A DNA stretch of 64,000 nt. Source: Pyrus communis. Lineage: Eukaryota; Streptophyta; Magnoliopsida; Rosales; Rosaceae. The DNA is taken from positions 31,474,953 to 31,538,952 of the forward strand of contig NC_084804.1 in the NCBI RefSeq assembly GCF_963583255.1, read 5' to 3'. The position numbers were made by a program, and so were the translations under genes. Under the pieces are notes generated by a model. It was given only the letters and a program-made list of their open reading frames with translations. It was not told the origin of the DNA and ran no database searches. Positions 1 to 10,951 of the stretch are shown here, piece after piece. The stretch's first letter is position 1, and each line of letters opens with the position of its first letter.

Positions 1-174
1 TATTTTTGAACAATTTTTCTATGTATTTGGAATAATTTGTTTGGTTTTGGTTTGTTTTGAATTATGGATTGTTATTTGAATGGATATTATTTTCTCGAAT
101 TGCTTAATTGAATGAATGAACTTATATCTATGCATGTGACCAATTCAATCAATTTACTTCTAAGTATGTCTAGT

Positions 175-3100
175 GGGGAAGTTAGTTGTTTGGCAGATAG
201 TGCAACCACGCACACCATTTTGTGTGAATGACACTATTTTACTAACTTAATACCCAAGAAAGCTCAGTTGACAACTCTCTCAGGCCCATCCAACCTGATT
301 GAAGGATACGGAAAGACACGTATCATGTTGTTTAATGGTACAATCTTGACCATTAAGGAGGCACTATATTTTCCATGTTCTAGAAGAATGTTGCTGAGTT
401 TTAGAGATATTCGAGATAATAAATATCATCTTGAAACCACTGAAGATCATGGTTATGAATTTCTTTGTATATCTTCATACGAATATGGCTAGACACATAT
501 TCATGAGAAGTTGGAACGACTGCCTAGTGGGTTGTACATTACAACCAATCGCGGCATAGAAGCCCACAGTGTGGCCAGCCCTATTCCTAAGTTCCAGGAC
601 ACTTTGTTACTTTGGCATGACCGTTACATGACATGATGCGCCGTATCCTTAAATCTTCTCATGAGCATAAGTTACATTCCTATGTTGGAGTTCCGCCATG
701 CAAAGCGTGTTCTTTAGGGAAGTTGAATACTCAACCCTCCCATACAAAGATTATTCACAACCCGCCTAAATTTCTTCAGAGGATTCAAGGGGACATTTAT
801 GGACCAATCCAACCAACCTACTGACCATTTAAATATTTTATGGTGTTGGTTGATGCATCGACAAGATAATCACATGTTTGCTTGTTGTCCACATGCAACG
901 CCGTGTTTGCTAAACTCCTAGCTCAAATCATTAAGCTAAGGGCTCACCATCCTGATTATCCAATTAAGTCAATTCGACTGGATAACATTGGATAGTTTAC
1001 GTCACAGACTTTTGACGATTATTGCATGTCAGTAGGGATTAATGTGGAATATCCTGTTCTCCATGTTCACACCTAAAACGGCCTGGTAGAAGCTTTCATA
1101 AAGCACCTTCAAATGATAGCTCGAACTTTGATTATGCGAACCAAATTGCCGGTATCTGCCTAGGGCTATGCAATATTGCACGCAGCTATGTTGGTCCGCC
1201 TGAGGCCCACTGCTACTCAACCACATTCACTGTTATAGTTGGTCACTGGATACGAGCCTGACGTCTTGCATTTACGGGTGTTTGGGTGCGCCATTTATGT
1301 GCCAATAGCGCCGCCGCTACGTACCAAAATAGGTCATCAGAGAAAAATAGGAATCTATGTCGGTTATGATTTGCCATCAATTGTTTACTACTTAGAACCC
1401 TTGACAGGAGATTTTTTTTTACCACACATTTTGCGGATTGTCATTTTGATGAGACAATCTTCTCGTCGTTAGGGGAGATAAGCATGCTAACGTTCTCGTA
1501 GAACGTCGCATATTGTCGTGGTATGCTCCCACTATATCTCATTTAAATCCTCGCACTGCCTAGTCATATACTGAGGTGCATCGAATTATAGATCTTCAGA
1601 GCATTACTCAAAGCATGCCGGATGCTTTTAATGATCTAGCTAAAGTGACAAGATCACATATACCCACTGCAAACACACCTGCAAGGATAGATGTACCTTG
1701 CGTACGTCAACAACACCCCTGGGAAGGCTGGACCATCCCCGAAGGTGGGGAGACCGCACATTCCATGTGGCAAGGAACATTGTAGTTAGCCAATCATCTG
1801 CCCTGACCTTGAAGCGTGGCAGACTCCTTGGTTCAAAGGATTCATAACCCTGGAAGAGGAAAATGGCACCAACTAGTAACCCTAGTTTGAATCCAACCAT
1901 CGCTCACTCATCCGTTCCAACGCATGAGGTTATTCTAGATTACGGTGATGCTTCAGATGAAACATGTCGGCCTCTCGAGAATCATGAGATTTAGGTCCAC
2001 TACATAGTTTTGGATGAGGTTTGGAATAGGAATGAGATGATCATTGATGATGCATTCTCGTACTTAGTAGCTACTGACATTATGCTTAGCGATGATATTG
2101 AACCATGTTCCGTCGATGAATGCCGACGTAGAACCGATTGGTCAAACTGGAAACAAGCAATCCAGGTCGAACTCGATTCGCTCGTGAAACGTAAAGTGTT
2201 TAGACCTATTGTTCCTACACCACCATGCGTAAAGCCTGTTGGCTACAAATGGGTTTTTGTGAGGAAATGTAATGAGAATAATGAAATAGTACGATATAAA
2301 GCATGCCTCGTAGCGCAAGGCTTCTCTCAGTGCATTGGGATTGATTATGAGCAGACGTATTCCCTTGTAATGGACGTTATAACATTCCGCTACCTAATCA
2401 GTTTGGTAGTTTTCTGAAAAACTGAATATGTAGCTTATGGACGTGGTAACCGCGTATCTCTATGGGGATCTAGATACAGAAATCTACATGAAAGTTCCAA
2501 AAGGACTTCAATTGACTGGTTCAAATAGTTCTAGACCACGGAACACTCTCTCAATTAGGTTGAGGACGTCATTCTACGGATTAAAACAATCTAGGCGGAT
2601 GTGGTATAACCGTATGAGTGAATATTTGACAAGTCAGGGTTATATGAACAATGAACTATGCCCATGTGTGTTCATAAAGAAGTCACATTTCGGATTTGCA
2701 ATCGTTGCAGTTTATGTCAATAACATAAATCTCATTGGGACTCCCACAGAGCTTGAGGAAATTGCTGCACACTTGTAATCGGAATTTGAGATGAAAGATA
2801 TTGGGAAAACTCGATATTGTCTCGGCCTGGAGATCGAGCATTGTTCGGATGGAATCCTAGTGCATCAATCGAACTACACCCAAAAGGTGTTGCGTTGTTT
2901 TAATGAGGATAAAGCGAAGCCTTCGAGTACACCCATGGTCGTTCGGACTCTAGATGCTAAACGAGATCTCTTCTGTCCAAAGGAGGATGAGGAAGAGATT
3001 TTGGAACCTAAAGTTCCTTATTGAGGAAGAGAATTTGGAACACAAAGTTCCTTACCTAACTTTGTTGTACTTGGTTCAGTGCACTAGACCCGACATTTCT

Positions 3101-3720
3101 TTCGCTGTGAATCTTTTGGCAAGATACAGCAATGCGCCCACATGCAGACACTGGAATGATGTTAAAGACATTTTCCGCTGCCCCAATGGTACTACGGATT
3201 TGGGCTTGTTCTATACCCGCGAATCTCCAAGTGTTGCTGCCCCCTATAGCCCTCAGATTGATTCTCGCCTTGTTGGTACGCATATGTTGGATATCTGTCT
3301 GACCCATATAGAGCGCGTTCTCAAACGAGCTATGTCTTTACCATTGGAGACACCGTTATATCTTGGAGGTCTACCAAACAAACGCTAATTGCGACTTCGT
3401 CTAACCATGTTGAGATTTTCGCCGTACATGAAGCATCACATTAGTGCTTTTGGTTGAGAGAAGTTATGGAACATATTTGAAGCACTAGTAGTTTTACATC
3501 AGTCTTTGACCTTCCTACGAGGATCTTTGAAGACAATGTAGCATGTATCGAGCAGTTGAAGAAGGGATACATCAAGGGAGACAACACCAAGCACATAGCG
3601 CCGAAGTTCTTGTACTCACACCAGCAGCAGCAGCATCAGAACATTGAAGTCAAGCAAATCCGTTCCCAGGACAGCCTGGCCAATTTCTTCACCAAGTCAT
3701 TGCCCAAGTCTACATTTTAG
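175..3720 (+). pseudogene. copia pol polyprotein, decayed
   Basis: Fragments read in order. At 175 there is a protease-like stretch (CLADSATTHTIL). Near 640-820 lies a zinc-binding pre-integrase segment (PPCKACSLGK), followed by integrase pieces to about 1470. From about 2100 comes reverse transcriptase (GYKWVFVRK, then MDVVTAYLYGDLDTEIYM). From about 3380 to 3720 is the RNase H end, finishing DSLANFFTKSLPKSTF before a stop. The RT active-site block, normally YVDD, reads YVNN at about 2716-2727, so both catalytic aspartates are lost. In-frame stops occur in every domain, for example after the protease motif, after integrase near 823 and in RT near 2415. A 34-bp tandem duplication at 2989-3056 shifts the frame. 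This cannot encode a working polyprotein. Confidence 0.88.
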
Positions 3721-4202
3721 AAACTCATCTAAGGAATCGGTATACGTAAATTATCTGAGTTGAATCGCTTGAAGTTCTCTTATTTATAAGTTATGTCTAA
3801 CTTAGGGGGAGTATCTAGAAGCATACTTACATGATCTTAATGTACTCTTTTTCCTATGATTATGAGCATTTTTCCCACTGGGTTTTTGCAACCTAACGAG
3901 GTTTTAATGAGGCACCCATCCTGAGATGATCATACTCCGTTGAGTTTACTACCTTCGTCCAGTTTGACGTTCGTTTTTAGACATTATGCATACTTCTCAC
4001 TTTTCTCCTTAGTCTATGGGTTTTCCCCATGCCTTGGGTTTTACCGTAGCGAGGTTTTATGAGTTTTACTACAAATGCATACTTCACTTAAATTTGAGAC
4101 TCGCGATCACCCGTTGTGTCGATGACTTCATCAACTATTCTACCTTATCTGCTGAAGAACTGATGCGATGGTTTGTTGAGTATTTACACACTCAAGGGGG
4201 AG

Positions 4203-4468
4203 TGATGCAATCACATTTAGAACAGGAATGTGATTGTGTAAATTCTAGGGAATCTGGGAATGTCTCTCATATTCCTATTAGAAGTAGATTACCTATTCAA
4301 TGTTGTAATCCTGAAGGGAAAGTTTTTTACCTATCCTACTACTATAAATAAATGCACAATGGGGTGAATCAAAGACATATCACAATTAAATGAATCTCTC
4401 TTCTCTCTCAATATTGCCGAACCCCTCTCTCTCTAAACCCTATCGTTCAATCAAATAGGCCTACAACA
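4203..4468 (+). repeat. 3' LTR of the copia element (266 bp)
   Basis: It starts TGATGCAATCAC directly after the purine tract CAAGGGGGAG and ends TAGGCCTACAACA. A TATA-like ACTATAAATAAA lies at about 4341-4352. The same start and end motifs recur at 60210-60453, which supports the boundaries. The usual TG...CA termini are present. Confidence 0.8.
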
Positions 4469-4479
4469 AGACACTTTTT

Positions 4480-4622
4480 TTTTTTTTTGTTCAAAGCACT
4501 TTTACAAAATAAAGTTTACCAAACACTCGATAACTTTATTATATAGTTGTTTATTTTCACAACACATCAGAAGCATTTTTTTTTAATAAAAAAGGCACAC
4601 TAATACCAAACTAGCCCTAAGA
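4480..4622. mobile_element. Tourist/PIF-like MITE fragment
   Basis: AT-rich sequence ending CCAAACTAGCCC followed by TAA. Its inward-reading end (GGGCTAGTTTGGTATTAG) is the same type as the termini of the larger element at 17584-18759. It abuts the copia LTR and its left end is not recognisable, so it looks truncated or interrupted by the copia insertion. Confidence 0.45.
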
Positions 4623-5150
4623 CTCCTAAATCATTGGATCATATACATACAATGCATGTATGCCCAACACCTCTCTCTAAAGCGACTTATTATTATTATT
4701 ATTATTATTTAAATGAGAACTATTTGTGAGCTAATTCCACAACCAACGTAAACGATTTGATTTATTTTTTAAGTCGCCATTTACAAATTATTTTCCAAAA
4801 AATTATTTCAATTTGAAACTCTTTACCCATTTGATTGTCATGATTAAATTTTAATGTTTCGTAGTATATAGTGTTCGTCAATTTCTTTGAACTCAATTAA
4901 ATGCATCAAACATTTCCGTCTTGGCTAATATTCTGCGAGGATGATCTATAAAGTGCAACTTGAAAAATAGACGATTTAGATCGTTGTATTTCGATGTAGA
5001 ATGAACCCAATTGAACATAGAATGAACCCCACAACTAGTCTCCATTTTTTTTTGGTAAAAATGGGCATGCATGCTTGCATACATGTGGAAGTGATTTCCA
5101 TTAATACCCAATTTTACTTCAAGCACAAGCTTATTATAACGTTGAGTAAT
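4623..5150. other. AT-rich intergenic sequence
   Basis: Contains a short (TTA)n run near 4687-4708. I see no gene or recognisable element here. Confidence 0.6.
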
Positions 5151-5293
5151 GCTAGGGAAACTAAATTTGTAGACTAAATTTGCAAAACTAAATGATGTGT
5201 CACCAATAATAATGAGCACGTTTATCAATGTTTAAATAATAAACCAATCATCAACTTTCACATCCTTTAGTTTTCAAAATTTAGTTTCCTTAC
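5151..5293. mobile_element. MITE, family 1 copy a
   Basis: The left end holds GGAAACTAAATTT (from 5156) and the right end its inverse AAATTTAGTTTCC (to 5289). The core has the signature ATGATGTGTCACCAATAA. Related copies with the same core occur near 8980-9115 and 35800-35925. It is non-coding. Confidence 0.65.
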
Positions 5294-5504
5294 CTTTATA
5301 CTTTTTTCGTTGTTTGCTTCCTCTTTCATTTTTAATTCATGCACATTTATTATAAGATAAGTATTTGAAAATCATTTTCCTATGATATGAAAAATAGCAG
5401 GGAACCACATTGCACCACCTATCAAACAAAGGTAGGGCAACCATTAATATAAGTAGGTGTTGCCTATATTAAAGAAATAGTCATTGTTATAAAAATCTTT
5501 GCCT

Positions 5505-5875
5505 AACGTCGCTTAGGCGCTAGGCGGTTGGTCATCACCCCAATTAGTCCCTAACTATTTGAAAATTAAGAAAGCGCACTTAGACTCGCTTAGGCGTCTG
5601 CCTAGCCCGTCTAGATCCGCCTAAACACCTATCTAGGTCGCGATTCTCACTTAGACAGAAATAAAATGTAAGAGACTTGTTAAATACTTGGATGAACACT
5701 CATTATATGCTTGTTCCCCATATTTTCAATATGTTCTAATACTTTATAATTTATTTTTCATTTTATTTTCAATTTATGTATCCTAATATAATTATGTGCA
5801 TTTTTAAGTATAATATGTGCATATACAATATATAATAAATTTACTTTAATCCGTCTAGTCAACCTAGGCCCCTGC
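5505..5875 (+). repeat. CCTAGG-rich dispersed repeat, copy A, left part
   Basis: Dense in GCCTAG/CTAGGC motifs (GCTTAGGCGCTAGGCGG and similar), followed by a CTTGTTCCCCATATTTTCA stretch and AT-rich sequence. The same succession of blocks occurs at 20655-21400. The right end of this copy is displaced to 8514-8590 by the LTR-like insertion at 5876-8513. I cannot assign the class with certainty. Confidence 0.6.
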
Positions 5876-8513
5876 TGTGATGACCCATCACTAATTGAGT
5901 GATTTTACAAAAATGCCCTAAAGGCAAGGATTTTGACTTTCGTTAACTGTCAAGGGACGTAGGACTCATTCTTTTAGCATAATTAGGTAGTACTCGACAA
6001 TACGAACACGTGGGCACAAGAGGATTTGAATTTGGAGCAAAAACGGGGATATTATGGAATTCGAAATGTAATTTTGGTAAGTTCACAAATGGAGATATTT
6101 CTCCACTTTGGACACCACATGACTAACACGTGGCACCCCATTTTTGGTGCCCTTTTCTTTCCCCTTCCGTGATCTCTCCCTCGAGAACTCTCTCTCATCT
6201 TTCCTTTCTCATCTCTATCAACTCTCCCTCTTTGCCAGTTCAACCCAAAACACCACCACCCACTGCCTTCTCTAGCGAGTTTCGCCATAGCACCACCATA
6301 ACTTTCTCATCTCTAACTCTCTTTGCACCCACCGTGCACAGTGAAACTGCACCCCCATCACTGTCTTTCTTCTTAACCTAGTGGTTAATTATGCTAGCAT
6401 GAATCCTCAGGGTATTGGGTTCGAAGGCTGGTACTGACGATGGTGATGATGATGAATTGATGAATGAATGTTTATTTTCAAGAGAAATGCTAAGGGACTT
6501 TCTCTCTCTCTTTCTTTTTCTCTATTCTCTGTGCACAACACTGTGCAACCATGGTGAGTCTTAAGACACTTAAATTCTTCACGTTTCAAAGCCCTTTTAG
6601 TGTTGGTAACTTTTAAATGGTGATTTGATGACAATTTAATGTAGGAAGCAACCTGGGAAAAATTTCCTTGATTTTTGGAACAAGACCCGTGGCCATTTGG
6701 CCATTTTCAACCCAAATTTCAGGCTAACTTCTATCTCCGTTAGGCTTCCTAAAGGTATGATTCTCTTCTCTACATTTCTAACTTTATTATGGCTTTTGAA
6801 TCATCAAGTTTGGTTAAGAATTGAATTAGAAAGTAGTTATGAAAGTTGGGAAGAAATTTCCAAAATTCTAGAAAGTTTGGCCATGAACATCAATCCACTT
6901 TTAGGCCGTTCCCCTGTTCAACGCTAGCCACGATTGGACCTTGAACTAGTATTAACCTTTTCCCCACATCCTAGCTTCTAGTTAGTTTTTGAATTATTGA
7001 ATTTGGCTAAGTATTGAGTTAGAAATCAGCCTTGGAAGTTAGGAAGAAAACCAGCAAAATTATGACCTTTGCGAGAAAGGCGAGTACTTATGTACTTATG
7101 GCGCGTGAAGCGCATGGGATGCCGGCTTGTGCAACTCGTGGCTGCCAGTGCAGCGCGTGGTTGCCAGTGCAGCCACCTTGTGGCGGCATGTGCGGCTGCG
7201 CTGGGAGGAACCCGAGGTCTTTCCTTAGGTTTCTCAATGTGTCGAACCCAAATTCGCCTTCCATTTCCCAAAATTCGATTGTTTTAAAATAGTTTCTTTA
7301 TTAGCCATACTTTGTACGAAAACACGTTTATATATTAGTACATTACGTATTTACCTAAATGGTTTCGTTTCTAGGCGAAATGCATTGCAAGGACTCTCGA
7401 TGCTACGAGGCGGGTTCGACTCGGTGACATGATCTGTGAGTGGGTATTTACACACACACACACACACACACTTACACTTTACAGTTTCCAGAAATGTTTT
7501 AAATTGAATATTGTATTTCATGCCATGTCTAGAAAATGTTATATTTTTAAATGTAGCATTGTTATGAAATGTGTTTGTGCTAAATGATCCAACGAAGGCG
7601 CATGCAAGTTCAGGTGAGTTATTATATGATTGAACTGGTTGTATTGATTGGGCATGCATATATTCATTAGAGCTCATCATTGCTGCACCACAGTGTTAGT
7701 GCTGCTGCCTCGGGCCAGGGCACAGTCCTTCACGTGATGTTCACCTCCCTCACCGCACGCTCATCTTGGATCCAAGTTTGGTGACAGCCCTGTCGTACAA
7801 ACTGCATTAGCCAGTTCTGACTCATAGGTGACCCGCGATTTATTGTTAGCCATCATGTGATCGTAGCACTAGAGCGTGCATATTTACACCCAGCCCTATC
7901 GCACAAGTCACATTAGGTGACTTCGACTCGTGTGCAAGCATAGATTGATGAGTAATAGGTCCAATCGTACAGGTCACATTAGGTGACTCCAAATGACATG
8001 TTAGTTTAGCACACCCGACTTACATTTATCATTGCTGAGATATTGTGACATGGCATACTTCTGTTTTCACTACCCTTGAGCACTCATTTTCGTACTTACG
8101 TAGTATTATTTTTGGAACTATACGGGTTTTACAGAGAAGGGTTAATATTTTCAGAAAAGATAAATGTGTTTTCTAAAGCTTTGTTTTTGTCCACTCACCC
8201 TTTTGTTTTTCCCCCTTCTAGGTCTTAGTAGCTGAGCTTCCGTATCGACGAAGATTCTTGGCATACCCAGTATAGGTGGCTACCTATGATGGCATAATCC
8301 TTATCTTACCTTACTGACTTTACTTATGCTCTATAATCACGTGTGAAATGAATTCATTTCTGCTCACAGCGCACTCTTATATTTACGCACTTTTAGGTTT
8401 AAGTTTATTCACAAATCCACATCGCTACACTTTATGGCTTCGTCACCTTCCAGGTGTCGGCTAGCACAGCTCGACTCAGAGTCCTAGTGGACATACCGGG
8501 TCGGGGTGTGTCA
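5876..8513 (+). mobile_element. probable solo LTR (long, 2.6 kb) inserted in CCTAGG repeat
   Basis: Begins TGTGATGACCC and ends GGGGTGTGTCA, interrupting a CCTAGG repeat whose two parts flank it. It has no coding domains, only short frames that look like chance. It contains a pyrimidine-rich leader-like region (6130-6390), an (AC)n microsatellite at about 7450-7471, and three imperfect repeats of the motif CACATTAGGTGACT with flanks (around 7795, 7905, 7970). The flanking 5-mers (CCTGC and CCCAC) do not match well, so either the copy is old or my ends are off by a few bases. A solo LTR is the best fit, from TG...CA-like ends and the long non-coding body. The class is inferred. Confidence 0.55.
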
Positions 8514-8590
8514 CCCACCTAGTTGCCTGGGCACTAAACCCCAACCCGCTGCTGAACTAGTGCCTAGCACTTAGCGTCTTTTAGAACCTT
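8514..8590 (+). repeat. CCTAGG-rich dispersed repeat, copy A, right part
   Basis: ACCTAGTTGCCTGGGC and GTGCCTAGCACTTAGCG continue the repeat interrupted at 5875 and resemble the end of the copy at 60485-60550. Confidence 0.55.
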
Positions 8591-8979
8591 AAAAATAGTA
8601 GAATATAATCATCCAAAATGGGATACCATCCCAAGTGTTTACTGAAGAATACAAGAATTCACATTAAAATGCAAGTATAAAAAAATTAATTTGATTAATA
8701 GGGGTGTGCTCAATGTTTGTTTCTTGTCATAGTGGCAGTGTCGATATATTCGAACCTTAGTTTCACTTAAGTTTATAAGCTTTCAATTGTTATAATTTTA
8801 ACTGAACTGTTACAATTTTAAGACAATAACTTAATTGCGGCACTTTTTAGCTAAAATTAGCATGTGAAGGGGAAATATAAGTTCTGGTGTTAAGCTAGCT
8901 ATGTTTTGTTTTGTTGCCCATTTTTTATCTATCCTATTTTGCTATTCCTGTAAACACAATTATTACAGTCTTTATATCA
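8591..8979. other. intergenic, including one arm of a dispersed direct repeat
   Basis: No gene seen. The stretch 8878-8975 (TGTTAAGCTAGCTATGTTTT and onward) recurs in the same orientation at about 14180-14285, on the far side of the MULE and hAT insertions. Confidence 0.55.
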
Positions 8980-9115
8980 ATCAAATTTTTTAAATTAAAT
9001 GATGTGTTACTAATAAGAAATAAGAACGTTGACTGATACTTAATTAATAATTCAATTATTTATAACTACATTATTTGGTTTGCAAATTTAATTTAAAAAA
9101 TTTAATCTCCCCAAC
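8980..9115. mobile_element. MITE, family 1 copy b
   Basis: Core ATGATGTGTTACTAATAAG with a TTTAAATTAAA-type left end and a right end AAAAATTTAATCTCC. It is a diverged relative of the element at 5151-5293. Confidence 0.5.
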
Positions 9116-9254
9116 ATTACTTTAACATATTTATATGTTAAAACTTGATTTGTTTGGAATTAGGATCCGTCGAAGGTCCAAGTCGTAGGCGGATGTCTCA
9201 GCACGACCTAAATTTGGGGACCAGTCCCGACCACTTTTCACTTTCATTAAGACT

Positions 9255-9397
9255 AAATGGTCCACTCGTTTTGTTGTTAAATAATTGCAAAAGGACGACG
9301 ATGGTTCATAGAAATGGTCCACTCGTTTTGTTGTTAAATAATTGCAAAAGGACGACGATGGTTCATAGAAATGGTCCACTCGTTTTGTTGTTAAATA
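9255..9397. repeat. 57-bp tandem repeat, 2.5 copies
   Basis: Two identical 57-bp units (9255-9311, 9312-9368) and a 29-bp partial third (9369-9397), each starting AAATGGTCCACTCG. The unit is a multiple of three, so a chance open frame runs through it. I do not believe that frame is a gene. Confidence 0.85.
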
Positions 9398-9399
9398 CT

Positions 9400-9632
9400 A
9401 TGCATGTACACATCCACTCGTTTTGTCTGATATTTTTTTTCATTCGGATGGCTCACTTTGATCGATTGAAAGTCGCTATGTGTAGGACACTCTACATTCA
9501 TGACCCGTCACTTTCTACAAATACCTCATCTTCACCATTTAGTAGTATGTTTTTGTTACGCATACCAATTCTAAACACTCACTCTTTCCAAATATACTAA
9601 CTCAAGCATCGGAATCCATTGGTCAAGCTTCT
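9400..9632 (+). repeat. LTR-like fragment
   Basis: GTGTAGGACAC, then ACAAATACCTCATCTTCACC, then ACTAACTCAAGCATCGG follow the same order as GTGTAGGACAAACC, ATAAATACATCATCTTCACC and ACTGACTTAGGCAT at 28945-29080. TATA box followed by a leader of this kind is typical of gypsy LTR U3-R regions. Its right side is cut by the MULE at 9642. Confidence 0.4.
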
Positions 9633-9641
9633 CTCCAAACC

Positions 9642-9885
9642 GGACCTGGATTGTCTACCCTCCTATTGACCATGCCCTTCTATCCCTTCCTACTTTTCTA
9701 GCCATTGATTTCATTTAATGCTCTAGATTTTGCCACCTCACCAACAGCTCCAAAACACCTTTAAAGCTTCCCGCCTCTTCCACTTTTCCTAATCTTCACT
9801 CTCCCGCCTCTTCCACTTTTCTGCTGCCTTTCCCGTCACCTCCTTCCGATTCGCCTAATTCAGTTTATGTTAATTTTCTTTGCTT
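9642..9885 (+). repeat. MULE left terminal inverted repeat
   Basis: It matches the reverse complement of 13375-13612 along most of its length, including TAGCCATTGATTT, AAAACACCTTTAAAGC and TCCGATTCGCCTAA. There are small internal indels, and one CCGCCTCTTCCACTTTTC segment occurs twice in the left copy. Confidence 0.9.
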
Positions 9886-10209
9886 GGCCGATTCGCCTAA
9901 TTGGGTGGATCGGGTGCGGTGAATAATCTAATAGCTTTGAAGAATTCCTGGAAAAGTGGGTGCGCGTGTGCGGACGATCTACCTGGTGAAAATACAGATA
10001 TTACAAGGACTCTTCCAACAGAAAACACAGAGATTATGAGGACTCTTCCAAAACATCTTTAAAGCCTAATTTTTCTCCCTTTATCTACTGCCTTTCCCGC
10101 CCCCTCCTCCTATCTGCTTTTAAGATGCCTTTGTTTCTGATGAGTATTTTACATTGCTCTGTTTTATATCATGTTTTGATGCTAAGACAAAAGTAAGAGT
10201 GCCTTGGTT

Positions 10210-10445
10210 GGAAAATGAGTTTTCATGCCAGTACATGCTTCCATTACAAGCAAAACTTTTCTGCATATTCAAAATTACACACAAAAAAATGAGTTTTCAT
10301 GCCAGTACATGCTTCCATTGTAAGCACAGAATCTGGAGCATTCAAAATTACACACAAAAAATTTGTTTTGCAGAAACTAGAGATTCAAAATTATACACAA
10401 AAATCTGTAGATTCAAAAATGAGTTTTCATGCCAGTATTTGCTTC
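10210..10445. repeat. short direct repeats inside the MULE
   Basis: AATGAGTTTTCATGCCAGTA occurs three times (about 10214, 10289, 10419), alternating with ATTCAAAATTACACACAAAA (about 10268, 10339, 10385). Subterminal repeats are common in DNA transposons and may bind transposase, but that role is inference. Confidence 0.75.
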
Positions 10446-10951
10446 TGCAATAACAGTAAGTTGGCTTCCTCTCTTCATCTCCAGTGGTCACCACTTACAT
10501 TCAAATCTTGGTGTGCAACGGAATAACCAGTGGGATTTGTTTGGAGTAGCTCTTGAAATGTACTATACTGAGGTTCTTCATATGTCATCCACGACATGGA
10601 TTTAAGCATGTCATGTCCCTGTGACTATGAAAATTGCATAAATAACTAATAAACATAATACAAAAAAGAATATAAGGAGGTTAATTACCACTCACCGAAT
10701 TCAAAGTATTCACCACTGGAAAAGGTCCCCTTGGTTCAGCCATCACGGGAGCACAAGAAAAAGGTGGAGGAGAAGCAATATAACATCCCGCTGCAACGGT
10801 CTCCTTTGGAACACAAGTTTCCTTTAAGATGTCACAATATAGATAAGTAAACCATATGACTTAGTTTACTGCTATTATAATTTTTAGAAAATTAAAACTG
10901 TACCTTTGATAAATGGGAGTTAGATGATCGCTTCCCTTTGGCTATAGCTTT

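Larger units (their letters stand above)
1..4468 (+). mobile_element. Ty1/copia LTR retrotransposon, 5'-truncated by the window edge
   Basis: The order protease remnant, integrase, reverse transcriptase, RNase H, purine tract, LTR is that of a Ty1/copia element on the + strand. The 5' LTR and most of gag lie outside the window. Between the end of pol (about 3720) and the LTR there is about 480 bp without a reading frame, with two purine-rich tracts (around 3803-3811 and 4193-4202). The second directly precedes the LTR and is the likely polypurine tract. The element is old: its reading frames are broken throughout. Confidence 0.9.

Noticed and set aside
7026..7292. Cys/Ala-rich open frames on both strands
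   Set aside because: They lie within the long LTR-like block and reflect a local GCAGC-rich patch.
9145..9600. 151-residue open frame
   Set aside because: Its length comes from the 57-bp tandem repeat, and the sequence lies in LTR-like and repeat DNA.
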